DNA from: Merluccius polli
Taxonomy: Eukaryota > Chordata > Actinopteri > Gadiformes > Merlucciidae
Direction of reading: 5' to 3'
DNA: 64,000 bases
Assembly: GCA_030340625.1 (NCBI GenBank)
Contig: JAOPHQ010003695.1
Span: 434,001 to 498,000 of the forward strand
Both the position numbers and the translations under genes were made by a program. This document shows positions 1-12,085 of the stretch, piece after piece. How positions within the stretch are numbered: position 1 is the stretch's first letter; each line of letters starts with the position of its first letter. The notes beneath the pieces were generated by a model that was not told where the DNA came from, did no database searches, and was given only the letters and a program-made list of their open reading frames with translations.

Positions 1-1389
1 AGCTTAGCTTCTCGGCTAAACAATGCATTACACAGGTATGTAGTATTATGTACATGCCATAATATACTGTCCAATATATAGGGGATATGTAATATTATGT
101 ACAGGCCATAACTTACTGTCCAATATAACGTTGTGGACCTCAGAGCATAAATATAATGGATGGCGCTGTGTTTAATATCGTGGATGGCACTGTGTGAAAT
201 TATACCGTGAAATTATATATAATAACAACATTTCGATATCCAACCAGGTCTTGTGTACAGCTCGCTATTTAGCCACTGTCAAACATAAGATAGCTCCGGT
301 GTTTGGTACCACAAATTGCCCCATTTTTTGGAAATATTAATATCCTTTAGTTGTGCGACTATAAGCGCATTGCACGGGTGCACACCCTCAACAGTGGAGG
401 GGGCACATTTAAAAGATTGACTGAAAATGAAAGGCTTTTTGTGTAGAAATAGCGCAATCCCCCCAGAGTTTCAAAAGTTACAAAAAGGCCAAAATGGAAT
501 CTACATGGGTCTTCAGGTGTATTAGCACCATTAGAAAAGAGCCAATAATGAGGTGACAGTTTTCAGAAACTCCTTTTTTGAAATTATTTTTTTAAAATAT
601 ATATATATAAAAGAAATCCTACGACAATAAGTATCTGGCGGGTAGTGATGTGGGCGTGCGTGCCTAGGTCGGACGCATGCGGCGAGAGGGAACTATTTCA
701 AAAGAAAGGGAAGCTACACTGGCCCCGCAGGCTGCTTCTATTACTGTTTGCATAATAGGACACATGTGGAGCAGAGCTTTTTTCCCACTCCTGTATGACT
801 ATCTAAGGAAGAGCTCACTGAGTCTGCTTCACTTTTAATTATCCACTTTAGTACCACAGATAATGTGACAAAAAGGCTGGTGGGGGTTTTTCGAAGTCGA
901 GAGTAGTGTTGGTACAGCGCTAACTTAGTTGTCGGTATAATCCCGAGAGATTGTCCTAATTCTAGAGTGTAGTGAGGTGGCAAGAATGCTCCCGGCCAAA
1001 AGTGTCTGGGTTTAATCCCCCAATGTCTCCCCCAAGGCCTCAACATGCTTCTTCATGCATTGTTTGTCTCAATCCTTGGTGCACACAATTTATACATCTG
1101 CGCAACCTATGCAACGTGTTACTACACTAGAGGGTGATTTATCAACCAACTATAGTCAATGTGCACAACAAGTTACTGTTTTTCAAACAATAACTGGTGA
1201 ACACACCTCCTATGTTTTGTGTACTGTTGGAGTGTGTGGTTGATGGCTGGTTTACAGTCTCACCTGGCCCGTACATGGCGTGTGGCAGGGGTAAACTGCT
1301 ACACTGGCTGGGAAGGGACATGGAAGGGCTGCCTGGACACGCACTGGAGCAGCTGTGCTTATGGACAGCCTCCTCCCAGCAACAGCTCT
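1..1389. other. Non-coding stretch with a short tandem duplication
   Basis: A unit of about 49 bases containing ATTATGTACA and TACTGTCCAATATA occurs twice in tandem (about 36-78 and 84-127, a few mismatches). The segment 1230-1280 (TGTGTGGTTGATGGCTGG) is similar to the left stem of the hairpin at 31657-31794, so it is probably a piece of the same dispersed repeat. Otherwise I see no gene. The short open frames here lack homology that I recognise. Confidence 0.5.
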
Positions 1390-1540
1390 TTGTGTTGATT
1401 ACGTGCTGCAGTGGCCCAAGCCTTACCTGTAGGCGTTCTTGTGGAGAAATGCCTGATCCCGACCTGCTCCTTAATGCCATGAATCTGTAACCACTGTTAG
1501 TCGCTTTGGCTAAAGGCATCTCCTAAATGGCTTAATAGCA
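1390..1540 (+). repeat. SINE-like fragment (3' part)
   Basis: The segment reads CTGTAGGCGTTCTTGTGG, then a CCTGCTCC block, then GTCGCTTTGGCTAAAGGC and CTCCTAAATGG. The last block resembles the conserved 3' tail shared by many fish SINEs and L2-related LINEs (known family feature). The copy at 15851-15945 shares the central block, which suggests the same family. I see no clear B box, so this is probably a 5'-damaged copy. Confidence 0.4.
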
Positions 1541-1983
1541 GCTTCATATGTCACTATATTGCTGATGACTGCAAAGATGGTAGCACCTCAGGCGTATGCA
1601 TAAATACATGTCAGCAGCTTTGACAGCATTTCAGAGTGAGGTATCGGGCTAATTAATCTTACACACATACTGGTAGACCTATTCTTGTGAGGACTGCACG
1701 ATTCACAAGTTAATTTTTCTTAATGGCAATTTAGAACCAGCATTCACCAACATCAATCACTGTTGTTCGAAATAAATATATGTAATATTTTGAAACAATT
1801 ACACACTGTGGTCATGTAGCAAATATGGCAATATGGACTAACAAGCACTAGTGCGCGCACACATGCACGTGACACACAACCTCACTAACCAATGTCACGG
1901 ATTGGCTAGAAAATTTCCCAGTTCTCTTTTGGCTTCACACATCTCTGGAGTAATGTTAGAAAATACTTTATATAAAGAAATTG

Positions 1984-2029
<46 letters not shown>

Positions 2030-2727
2030 GCGCAATAATCCTCATAAAGACACATTGGCACCAGTGTGGCAATTGCGTGACATTTCCCATTTCCGTGCTA
2101 TAGATAGCCCTCGAGTGTTTGTGTGTGTTGATTGAAGCCTATGGGCCAGAGTGCGTTGTACAAGCTGAAAAGCCAGACTCACTAACGCTCGCCACTGCTT
2201 TGAATGTAAAGCAGAATTTCAAATCAGTGGCAACGTTGCAATAGTCAAAGCAGCATCGCACGGGAATACACACGCACAAACTCCAGACAGCTGAGTTACT
2301 GCAGCGGCTTTTGCGTTGCTGAGTTGTGCGTTAGACTCGGTGGTGCGTCCTCCGAGCCAAGGAGTGAAGTTGGAAAAAAGATATATACAACATTGCGTTA
2401 ATGTGTGTGTGTTTGTGTTAATGTGTGTGTGTGCACTGGGACCCTTAATCAAACATATAGACACACACATACGCACAGTGGGGACCCCTTAGTCAAGAAA
2501 AGAGCAATTCCTTCCCTGTCCACTGGCGGCCATTAACTATCCATCAGTGGAGAAATCCACGCAGCGGCAATAAATCACTACCAACCACGACCACCACATA
2601 ACCCGACGCCTGCTGCTGCCTTCATGATAGGATATGCATGATATTATTACTGCTGAGCTCTGCAGGCGGTAGTGCTGATGAAGTTCTGGCTCCACAGCCA
2701 CCGTAAGAGGTGGGAGGTACTATAAAC
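1541..2727. other. Non-coding stretch with TC microsatellite
   Basis: A (TC)n run of about 35 bases lies at 1985-2019 and continues into a short CA run. Nothing else is recognisable. The reading frames across the TC run are low-complexity products. Confidence 0.5.
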
Positions 2728-2862
2728 GTAGATGTTAAAGCTGCTGTATGTTAAAGCTACTGTTTGCTAAAGCTGCTGTACACTTACTGGATATAGGTGC
2801 TGTACATTTAGCGGCTAAAGGTACTGTACACATAGCAACTGAAGGTACTGCACACATTCAGA
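2728..2862. repeat. Degenerate minisatellite next to a LINE 3' end
   Basis: Imperfect repeats of a motif like TTAAAGCTGCTGTA or TAAAGGTACTGTACACA occur about six times, with spacing of 17-30 bases. The block abuts the 3' end of the minus-strand LINE at about 2866. Such short arrays often form at LINE 3' junctions; that link is inference. Confidence 0.5.
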
Positions 2863-3366
2863 TGCCGACAACTTTATTGATCCCAAGAAGGGCAATTCAT
2901 TTGCAGCTTACCCAGTCCATACACACGACTTAAAAACTCACAGGCAACAGATCAACATACATAGGTCAATACAAGGAAACAATGAGCAGCAGTAAATTAA
3001 ATAAAATGTTGTCATAGTTCATGTTAATAACCTAGTTTAAAATAATGTAACAGTCATTTAAAATAACTACTGTCTGCGTTTGCTATCCTGATAGTGGAAG
3101 GAATGAAGGAGTACAGCAGTTTGTTCTCCTAAGGGGCACGTTATAACACCGGCCTGAGGGCATTACAGTTAATTCACTGGACAGAACGTGGTCAGATTGG
3201 CTGATAATTCCTTTCTCTTTGTGGGCCACCTGTTTCACCCAGAGGGAGCAAGCCTCTTTGCTGGGCTCCAATTATGGAGCAGACTTTCACAATACCATTT
3301 AGGCTGTTCTTGTCCTTTACAGACAACCCATTCAACCAGCAAATAAATGATGAAGTTAGAAGACTT

Positions 3367-3857
3367 CTTTTCGTGTCTGATACTATTTTGTTAGCCTAGT
3401 CCTAACTAGACCTTCGTACTCATTTCATTCATACTCATGGTCTAGAACTGCTATAGAGACAAACGATTTCTCACTTGAAGGCGGGTGCTGTTGAAGTTTA
3501 AAACCTATTGGCTCTGCCCAGTGCCACTCTGGATCTGCCTTAACCAATCGCTAACGTTTGGTCGTGACGTATTTCATGCGCCAGAAACCACGTTGCGCGC
3601 AGTATACAAACGGCAGATGCAGTGAGCATTAGCCTGGTTCTGCCCGCCTCCGTACTTCCGCTCAATAACTGAAATTCGCGCACGACCTCTACGTCACTGT
3701 TCTCAAGCCGCGCCTCCTGTTCGCTGATTGGAAGGACAAACTTAAGGGAAAAGAAATCGTTCTAACATACAGCAATTGAGCGGAAGTACGGAGGTGGGCG
3801 GAACCAGGCTAATTTTATGTTACTTTTATAACATAAAATAGTATCAGACACAAAAAG
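3367..3857. repeat. Palindromic insertion splitting the LINE
   Basis: The segment is bounded by 23-base inverted copies of one sequence (3367-3389 and 3835-3857, one mismatch; core GTGTCTGATACTATTTT). The right copy is original LINE coding sequence, because in minus-strand frame it continues KLNSF. The left copy is therefore an inverted duplicate of LINE sequence. Between them are GC-richer DNA and the hairpin MITE at 3628-3813. No direct target duplication is visible. Confidence 0.6.
3628..3813. mobile_element. 186-bp hairpin MITE nested in the LINE
   Basis: Terminal inverted repeats of 39 bases (3628-3666 and 3775-3813) match at 37 positions; the terminal motif is ATTAGCCTGGTTCTGC. It holds no coding capacity. 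The target duplication is unclear because the flanks TTA/TAA are ambiguous, so I do not assign a superfamily. It lies inside the palindromic insertion at 3367-3857. Confidence 0.6.
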
Positions 3858-5605
3858 AGTTAAGCTTCCACATTAAGTGAATTCTTTGTTGTCCACGCTT
3901 TTCAACCGACTGTTTTCAATTTGAGTTAACAGTCAAAAAACTTTGTTCCGAGATAATTATGTGTTGACAATTTGATTTGATACGTTAAGGTCAAGGAAAT
4001 TATCATCACATCATTTGACAAAGGCAGTTAGGGCACAACCATGATCTGACTCCAAGCCCTGGGGAAGAGACAATAGGGCAAGGTGTCAATTTCACAAAAT
4101 AGCTGCCCTCTTGAGAAATCCTGCAGCTATCTGTATACATAATAAAAAGCAGGGGGGGCAGGACAGAGCCCTGGGGTGAGCCCGTATTTGAGCCTGGATT
4201 TGAGATCAAAATATGAGGCTGCATCTTGTTAAAGCCAAAAAGATATCAGTGAATAAAAGTCTGAGATGTGGGTCTTCATTCTCTGTTGAAAAATTAAGGT
4301 TTTTGCATCCTTCACACCTTTACCAGCTTGGTAAGCAACAGCAAGGGGTCTAATTTGCCAACAATGTGGGAGACAATCATATCCTTTAAAATCTTCTAAA
4401 GATTCTTCATGACAAGGGATGTGAGCGCAGGTGTAAAATAATTTAGTTCCTTGGGATTTTTTTGATTTTAGAATGGGTATTATAGCCGATTTTCCCACAC
4501 ATCTGGAAGAGTTTAGTGAAGACCTCACTAAGCTGGTCAGCACAATAGCGCAAATTGCGGCCATAGATGGCATCAGGACCAGCAGCCTTTCTTATGTTCA
4601 CCCTCTTAAATAGGGCTGTGACACATTCCTGAGATATCGCAATATAGAGATACAAGAGACCCTCTAAGCATGAACACATTTTCAGAGAACTCAGACCTTT
4701 TGAAGTGAGAGAAAAATGAGTTGAAAGTGTTCAGCGAATCAGAATCATCCACCCCATTTACACTGATGGATTGTTTAGTCTAATTTGCACATTGATTAAT
4801 GGAGGCCATTGTTTTAATCCCTTGCCAGGCTGCTCTAAGATCGCCACTGTTATATTACATTTCTATCTTTTCCCTATACTTCATTTTAGCCTTCCTTATT
4901 TCATTACGCACTTCTCTGGGGACAACCTTTTTCTCCAGAGGATTGCCAGTATAATAGGTCTGTTTCTTTTTTTAAATTTATAACTGATTTAAGCTCTTTT
5001 GTTACCCACGGCTTGTTATTTGGATGAGGAACAACCTTTTTAGTTGGGATGACAGTCAGCACAGAATGTGATATATGTCAAGACAGTATCAGATAGTTCA
5101 TTAATGTTATTACAAGCATACAGAAATTGCCAATCTGGACAGTCAAAACATGCTTGAGAGAGGAAGACATTATCCTCTGACCAACTCTTCATGGTTCTCT
5201 CCACACGCCTGAAGGAGGGTTTGTACATAGGCTAAAGATACACATTATCGTGATGGGATGCACCGAAGGAAGGCATGGGCAAAGATTTGTAAGCACCTTC
5301 CACTGAACCATAACAAAGGTTGTCCTCAAAGTCTTGTTTAATTGACAGTGCTTAAAATCACTGAGGATACATTTAGGGGCATCAGGGCAGATTGAGTCTA
5401 GCCTATGCATTACGGTAGCAATCAGCTGCGCAGCTGCGGATGCATTGGCTCGCTGATGTATGTAAACAATCGTGAAGAACAGCTGTTGGAATTTGCGAGG
5501 CAAGTAGTAGGGGCAAAGTGAGATTGTCAACAGTTCGATGTCTGGGGTAAATATCCTGATCCGGACCCTGACGGTGTTACAGCACCTCTAGTTGATGGCT
5601 ACTTA

Positions 5606-6066
5606 AGCTATGGTACTCTTGGCTGCTATAGCAAAGGTAATCTTATCTGTTGAGGTTCCTAGCACACTGACCGTGGACTTAAAGGTCAAGCTAGAAACAC
5701 TGCAAACCGTTGATCACTTTGCATGACAAAAGAGTCAATGCACAAACCCGCCATTTTTAAATATCTTATCGGTTGCGACAGAGACTACCGGTATAAACAC
5801 CCCACAACGAAGCCAAATAATTTGCATTTTATTTAAGTTCCTTGTCTGTGCTCTGAAGTAGCATTTCCCAAACTTGTTTATTTTGGCAGTATTTTGCTCT
5901 GCCACCTTCAGACTTTTATTAAACAAAGCTTGTCTCCTTGTTGTAATAAACATCCACAGTGAGAAAGAAACATGAAACATGTCCTCCACTGTGTTGTTGT
6001 GTTTACTCTGTCAAGTTATATATGATGTCACGATAGTTACGTGGCTATGAACCCCGCCTACAGATC
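5606..6066. other. No recognisable feature
   Basis: AT-rich DNA upstream of the LINE truncation point. I see no gene, repeat or RNA feature. Confidence 0.4.
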
Positions 6067-6072
6067 TAGTAT

Positions 6073-6303
6073 CAGGGTTCCCAAGTTGCAAAAACTCATT
6101 TCAGGGAGCTTCCGACCGCGCGATTGTCGACGGGACGGGGGGATGCGCGCGATCGCAACACACCCCGGACCGACGACCGACGGGGGGTCTTTCTCGCTGG
6201 CTTGGTCGGATTTCCAGGAGATTGTACATGATTTGCTTACATCAGGGAGACGCTGTTAATTTGCGGGAGACTCCCGGAACTTCCGGGAGACTTGGGATGT
6301 CTG
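6073..6303. mobile_element. GC-rich MITE with CAGGG/CTG ends and 6-bp direct repeats
   Basis: The segment begins CAGGGTTCCCAAG and ends CTTGGGATGTCTG, giving a short inverted TCCCAAG/CTTGGGA pair. It is flanked on both sides by TAGTAT (6067-6072 and 6304-6309). The interior is much more GC-rich than its surroundings (GACCGCGCGATTGTCGACGG). The CAGGG start suggests a hAT-type element, but hAT elements normally leave 8-bp duplications, so the class is uncertain. Confidence 0.5.
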
Positions 6304-6431
6304 TAGTATTAGGTACAGGTTGGCATGGGTTAGGTAACGGTTTCTCGGTTTACTACTATACCGAAAGTGTTTGGTGGAAACGAGGCTATAGTGGCTAAAG
6401 GTTGCATCTCAAAAGGAACTGAATGAGTCTG

Positions 6432-6434
<3 letters not shown>

Positions 6435-6471
<37 letters not shown>
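6435..6471. repeat. (TG)n microsatellite
   Basis: About 18 uninterrupted TG dinucleotides. The flanking 6600-6800 segment is GA-rich. Confidence 0.95.
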
Positions 6472-6476
<5 letters not shown>

Positions 6477-6597
6477 GCAAGGTGACCCTGAAGGAGAAAG
6501 TGAGGTGCGCGGGGTGCGGATGGTGTTCCGCTACACTGGTGACCCGCCTCACAGCACCATCCAGTTTCCTCATTAAGCCTACTTAGATTGGGCGCCC

Positions 6598-6830
6598 TCT
6601 GGCAAGAGAGTGAGAGAGGTAGAAAGAGACGGAGAGAGAGGTAGAAAGAGATGAGAAAGAGAGAGGGATAGGACAATAGAAGGAGAAAGAGATTAGAAGA
6701 GGGGGGAGATAGAAGGGCAGAAAGAGATGACGAGAGAAAGGGGCTTGAGCAGTGAGGTAAGAGAAAATGAGAAAGAGCTGCAGAGAAGAGGTAAAGGCAA
6801 GAAACAAGCAACTTTCGGAGAAAAATAACA
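6598..6830. repeat. Polypurine (GA-rich) tract
   Basis: Over about 200 bases the + strand is nearly all purine, with recurrent GAGAGAGGTAGAAAGAGA units. Such tracts can form triplex DNA (known property). I see no gene; the serine/leucine-rich frame on the minus strand is a low-complexity artefact. Confidence 0.8.
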
Positions 6831-6856
6831 TGTTGGTCAACCCTAACAATACACAC

Positions 6857-6949
6857 ATATTTGGTACTTGGTACTCACAATGTTCCATGTTTCTCGCACA
6901 TTGAGTGTGCGAGAAACATGGAACATTGTGAGTACCAAGTACCAAATAT
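6857..6949. repeat. Perfect 44-bp inverted repeat with 5-nt loop
   Basis: The left arm 6857-6900 and right arm 6906-6949 are exact reverse complements over 44 bases, with loop TTGAG. The arm starts ATATTTGGTACTTGG and ends CTCGCACA. Transcribed from either strand it would fold into a 93-nt hairpin. Animal microRNA precursors normally have mismatches and bulges, so a perfect stem better fits a tiny young MITE or an siRNA-type hairpin. No target duplication is apparent. Confidence 0.9.
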
Positions 6950-9640
6950 TTATCCACCAGCAGTCGCTACGGTGTGCAAGGCTGTACAGATCATCGCCCT
7001 CCACCTCCCCCTCCTGAAAAAGCAGTTGACCTTGCAGGCAGCCCTGTTGACCTTGCAAGCTGTTCATTGAGTTAATATTGGCACCAGGCCTGTTTCATGG
7101 AGAGTTCTGATGGGCTCAAGAGTCTCAGGCCTGGAGACGGTTGCCAGCAGCAACCAGGTGGCATTTTGGATACCAATAGCCTCTGGGAGTGTCCTTTTTT
7201 TGCTGAATTTATTGTCCAGGTTTTTTCATCCGGTTGCAGCACTTTGACCTTGTCTGGGGCTTGGAATGTCCTTTGTGTCCTTTAGCACTAATGGTCAGCA
7301 ATGCCAGTTGGTTTCTGATAAAATCTGCTGAGGAAGGTTGTTTACCGTGCAAGCTCTTGTCCAGGGGTGTGGCAGGTTAGAAAGATGCAAAAAAAGACAG
7401 ACTGTTTTGCTTCTGATGTGGGCTTGCCCCACATCAGAAGCAAATCTTTCGACGGGGAAAAAAAACAGCTCTGTATCTGATGCTCACTGAAACTCGCTGC
7501 CGCTAACATCATAACAACCACCCCCATCACGGGGTGTCTATAACCACACAGTTGTGATTGGCTGTTAGAGATCTTTATTTGGCTATTTCCAGATTTGCTC
7601 AGGGCTTTTGTTTGGTTTCGTTTTTGTTGTACTAAATGAGACTCTCCTTATATGGAAGTCTGCCATTTTGTGGTACTTGGTAATGAGCAGGATTGCGTTA
7701 AGTTGCTGACCCTCTGCTGAATTATTGTGTGCATTCCATGCTACCATAATTACCACAATGTTCCCAAACAATGTTTTTCCATTGTTGAATTGTTTCACAT
7801 CATAGTGTAATGTAAAAGGGAACAATTGTATGCCATTTGGCCACGTTTGAAATGTTTAGACACATTACACACACAAAAAAAAGCATTCAGAAGCACTTCG
7901 TGTATTTCTTTTTTCAATTACATTTTTGTTTTACTTTGTTTTATGCAAATAAGAGTCATGAATGGTTAGTTCATAGATTTCTGGTGTTTTTTTTTGTGTA
8001 ACCCAGAGTTGGGCATCACCTCCCCATCTTCAAACACGAGAAGCCCATTGAGCTTTTAGCAGGTTCTCTTTATATCGCATGTATTACTCCTCTTTTGTAC
8101 AACAACCATTCCAACCCCTCTACTCCATTTGAGCTGCAATTGAAAAGCAAGTATTTCTTGTAAAAAAAACAAACAGATAGAATCAGCCAGCCAGCCGTTA
8201 TTTGTCCGAAATCTTTGTCTTTGACCAGCACCAAACTGTATCTTACGAGGGTGACCTCTTCCTTTTGGCGAGAGAGAGAGATCAGAAGGAGCCTTGCAGA
8301 AAGACCTACGAGGCCACTTTTTGACAGATCGCCATGGCAACCTTGCATCCTACATGCCGTTAAAAAAAAGACAAAAAACATAGGAACGCATTCTCATTCT
8401 AGTCAATGCAGCCCTAAACCAAACATCTGTGCAACATTTTCTTTTCTTTTATCAGTGGTTTTATGTATGGATTTATGCAGTCCCCCTTTCATCACTTTGA
8501 TGTCTCTGCACAATAGACGCTCCGCTGATTAGACAAGACAAGTATGACCAACTCAGATGCACTGAGCGATCCTGGCCGTGCATGAGGAACATCCAGCCTG
8601 AATACAAAATGGAATATGTGTCAGAAAGACGGAGAGAGAGAGAGATCAGCAACTCTCAGCGGACCCTCGCACGCCCCTTGTTAATTTACACATACACATG
8701 CCAGTCTGTTTCACAATGTTGAAGGACACCTTAAGCCAAACACACACACACACACACACCCAGTGTTCCCACCCAGTACAATCTGGTACTGCCCCTGTCT
8801 GAATCCATCACATCATCCACGGTTAATACCCTCCTGCACACCACACACCCAACACATAGCACCCCCCCCCCCCCCCCCCCCCCCCCCACCCTTTAACAGC
8901 TAAAAGACCTGGAAAAGATCGCTAATGGGTTCCAGTGGGTGAGTCCGGTTTCACTGTCACTCACCTCTTATCAGAACTGGCAGCCAAACCCCTCCCCCAC
9001 CACCCCACTATCTGTCTCACCTCCTACCCCAAACCAGCTTCTAGCAGCATGCCCTTGAGATGTGAGGGGTCATGAAGGGACAGGCAGTAGTGGAGCAGTG
9101 TGTGTGTGTGTGCGTGGGGGGTGGTCGGTCAGTATGTGATATTTAGACACTAATAAAAGACACACTGGGGGAAGGGGTGGGGTGTTGGAAGGCTAAGGAT
9201 CTGTCCCGTCCGTGACCCCCTTTTGCAGGACTACCCAAGCAGAACCACATTAGTCTAGATTTGTGTGTGTGTTGGGGGGGGGGGGGGGGGGGGGGGGTCA
9301 TTGTATATGGATAGATGGATAGGACATTTACATTTTTTCAAAAATTTTGGAGTCCACTTTTTCTACCATCCAAACACACATCCTCCCTTGAGCTACCCGT
9401 CACCTCTGATTGCTCCCCACTGGTTGTCATCGGCATCTTCATCAGTCCAGCTCCTCAGCTGATTCAGAAGGTTCACCAGCCTGGTGATTGCTCTTGATCA
9501 CTGCAGCTCACTGGTAAACACTGCTGCCTCACAGGGTGAAGCACCCTTCTTTTATACAAACTCAAATCCTTTTACTGAACTTAACCCTGGCTTTATCAAA
9601 CCCAACTCTGGCTTTTTATCAGTGTTAATTTTGACAGCAA
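6950..9640. other. Non-coding stretch with small hairpins and homopolymers
   Basis: Contents: a 17-bp perfect stem at 7406-7422/7428-7444 (TTTGCTTCTGATGTGGG, 5-nt loop), a 26-base C run (8862-8887), a 24-base G run (9274-9297) and a short CA run near 8740. A piece of the hairpin stem (CCCACATCAGAAGCAA) recurs at about 11824. No exon is recognisable. Confidence 0.5.
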
Positions 9641-9785
9641 ATTTGGATTATGCCATTTAGTTTTAGTCATATTTTAGTCATCTGAATTGTTTTAGTTTTA
9701 GTCTAGGTTTAGCTGACTAAGCAGACTAGCAGAAGATTTTAGTCGACTAAATCTACAGTAGGTTTAGTCGACTAAAATCTAACAG
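9628..9785. repeat. Dispersed repeat with TTTAGTC/GACTAAA motifs
   Basis: The segment GTTAATTTTGACAGCAAATT runs into repeated TTTTAGTCATATTTTAG, TTTAGTCGACTAAA and similar motifs. I recall this as a widespread vertebrate dispersed repeat, but I cannot confirm it here. Ends and class are undetermined. Confidence 0.35.
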
Positions 9786-10856
9786 ATTTATTTAACCTCT
9801 TCATCCCAAGGACTCTTTCTCAGGTTTTTGCTGAAAATAACATACCCAAAGAAAATAGAGTATATCTCCACAACTCCAAAGGCTATAATATTTTTTCCGC
9901 CTGTTTTAGAGTGAATACCATCTTGTGCATTATCGGTTGGTAGCCCTATAGTACTATAGGGTCATAGCACAACATCTGATGAGTACCTGGGTCAAGATTT
10001 GCTGCCAATAAAGTGAAGTAGAGCAAAGATAGAGGTTTTAGTAGAGGTAGGTTAAGGCAGTCTCCAAATAAAAACAATACAAATCAAACCAATGCAAAAA
10101 TGAATACGTGATGAGACACAAACAGGTGGATTTTTCAGTTTTGACATTTGACTCCTTTATTGAAAGGTCAGGGCGAATAGAATTAAATGACACCCAGCCA
10201 AACCATCGTTATTGCACCAAACGGCCACCATATAGCGATAAAGGCTGTGTGTTCTGAAGGCAATTAAAGGTCTCATTGCATCGTTTTTTCGTTAATTTTG
10301 CAGTGGTCTCTAGTATTATTGAATGCCCTGTGAGCCGGTTTTGGTGAAAAAAATGCTCTGGTGCGCCTGTTTCAGGCTGTTCTAGTTTGGAGGAGGAGGT
10401 GGGGGGGAAGAACGAGAGGTTTTCGGCTCTTACTCATGAATATTCATGACATTTAAATTACTTGCCTCTGATTGGCACTGTCCGTCACAGTGATGTTAGC
10501 CAATCAGAGGCGAGTGATCCCTCTAGTGCGTTATCAACACTTTACCTGGCTCAGTTCTGTCAACTTTACTGTGCTACGAACTGATGCATAAAATGTCTTC
10601 GGAGATACAGCCTTATGTGTTTGAACGTGGAGAATATGAACATGCTATTTTGTAACAGAAACATTAGGTGGAAAAGTGTATTGTTTTACTTACAGACAGT
10701 GAGCTGTCTGTGAAAACCTTTCTTAGCTACTATACATTTTGTAAAAACCGTGTCCGGTTTCAAAATGGTGGCCAGACACTGGATTATCTTAAGATGGTTT
10801 TATGCGATCAAAGAAAACATTGATGACAAAAATAACAAAGGTATGACATACTTTAA

Positions 10857-11118
10857 AGGGGCTATAGACGATATCCTGAACATTAATATACTGTAGCAGC
10901 AAACAACTATTGGCTATGTAGAGATATAGTGGAGTAATGGCGTCCTGACCAAAGAATGACGTCACCCTCGTGTGTGTTGTAATCTGAGCTTCTAGTTTCT
11001 TTGTTCTGGTGTCCGGTCCGGCCGCGCGTTCATGATAACGCACGCGCCGTGCATGAGATGAGTTACGAAGGTAAAGAACACTCCCAATTGTTGTGGCTGA
11101 ATATATCGTCTAACCCCT
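10857..11118. mobile_element. 262-bp MITE with TTAA target duplication
   Basis: The left end is AGGGGCTATAGACGATAT and the right end ATATATCGTCTAACCCCT, an imperfect terminal inverted repeat of about 18 bases. TTAA flanks both sides (10853-10856 and 11119-11122). TTAA targets are typical of piggyBac and Kolobok elements (established knowledge). Which one applies is not decidable from the ends alone. Non-coding. Confidence 0.65.
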
Positions 11119-11187
11119 TTAACTTTAACTGACTTTAATCAAACTTTCACTGACTTTCACTTTATAACACTTCTGGGGTCATTTTCA

Positions 11188-11242
11188 CACAGTTTTTAGG
11201 TTGCTTGCTTCAATATTTAGATATTTGATACCCGTATGATAT
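11188..11242 (+). repeat. Inverted repeat pair, left member
   Basis: About 50 bases containing AGTTTTTAGGTTGCTTGC and ATATTTAGATATTTGATAC occur here and, inverted with a few mismatches, at about 12086-12142. The 0.85 kb between them has no recognised content. This may be a degraded element with inverted ends or two independent copies of one dispersed repeat. Confidence 0.6.
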
Positions 11243-12085
11243 TCATCCTATCAACTTCAGCAGAAAGTCACCTGTTAAAGTTAAGCCTATGAGTGCCCCG
11301 ATGTAACAAGTTAATATTAGAGGTAGCTGTCTAGCGAGTAGCAGCTAGTCGTATTAATGGTCACGGTAGCACAAATAACTAGATAACGTCAACGTTGGAT
11401 AACATTGTTGTCCAAGGAATAATTATATATACATTTTGACAAAAGTATTGCACAACCAAAGAGAAGTCACTGTAATTAGCTGATTTCGATTGTTGATGTT
11501 TGATAATATTCGGGTATTTAGCTGGGAATGGGGCCTCCCACACTGTTTTATCCACTGCCGGCATCTTACCTCTTGGGTTTTGGGCTTCGTAAAGGGGAAA
11601 AATATGACTCCCACAATATGACACCCACTTTTGTGCCTTGAAAGCACATTTTCATAGTTTTCCATGCGATGTAACTTTTTACCAGACATGGCTGGATGTA
11701 CTAGACACACCAACATAACAGCCGAAGAAGTTTGCAAATGAGAACTAAGAATATTAGTATGTTCTAGTAGTAATACAACACTATTTCTATGACCTACACA
11801 ATGTTACTGTTTGCAAGCACGCCCACATCAGAAGCAACGATATGCATCCTCGAGTTTGACACTAAACTGCCGGTCTATTTTATAAATAGACCCAGATAAA
11901 TAAGGAAAGTAACAAAACTGCGTAAAATGTTAACATAATTAAATTACTAATAATAAAATGAAGGCCAACACATTAATTAGAAGGACAATATCAGCCATGA
12001 GATACAGGGACGTGCGTTTAAATTGAGTCTAACATAGTCTGTTGTTGCATGGGCTTCTAGTGGATTGGGGGGGGGGTTTCTTACA

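Larger units (their letters stand above)
2866..5605 (-). mobile_element. 5'-truncated, broken LINE (L2/CR1/Rex group) with nested insertion
   Basis: A non-LTR retrotransposon read on the minus strand, from the endonuclease domain (about 5600) to the 3' end (about 2866). Frame-shifted pieces show an AP-endonuclease segment (5189-5590, YYLPRKFQQLF, TIVYIHQ, and SDFKHC where intact relatives have a GDFNH-type catalytic motif), a linker (5040-5228), the RT start (4443-4679, KAAGPDAI, CADQLS), the RT core (4006-4224, NTGSPQGSVL, PPLLFIMYTD) and FLDLNVS near 3980. The C-terminal piece is at 3080-3366 (GLSVKDKNSLNGIVKVCS, IGAQQRGL, HVLSSE, PSGR). The 3' end carries GGGATCAATAAAG on the minus strand. 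Several frameshifts and stops make it inactive. The coding order is interrupted at 3367-3857 by palindromic DNA that does not belong to the LINE. The exact clade is uncertain. Confidence 0.8.
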
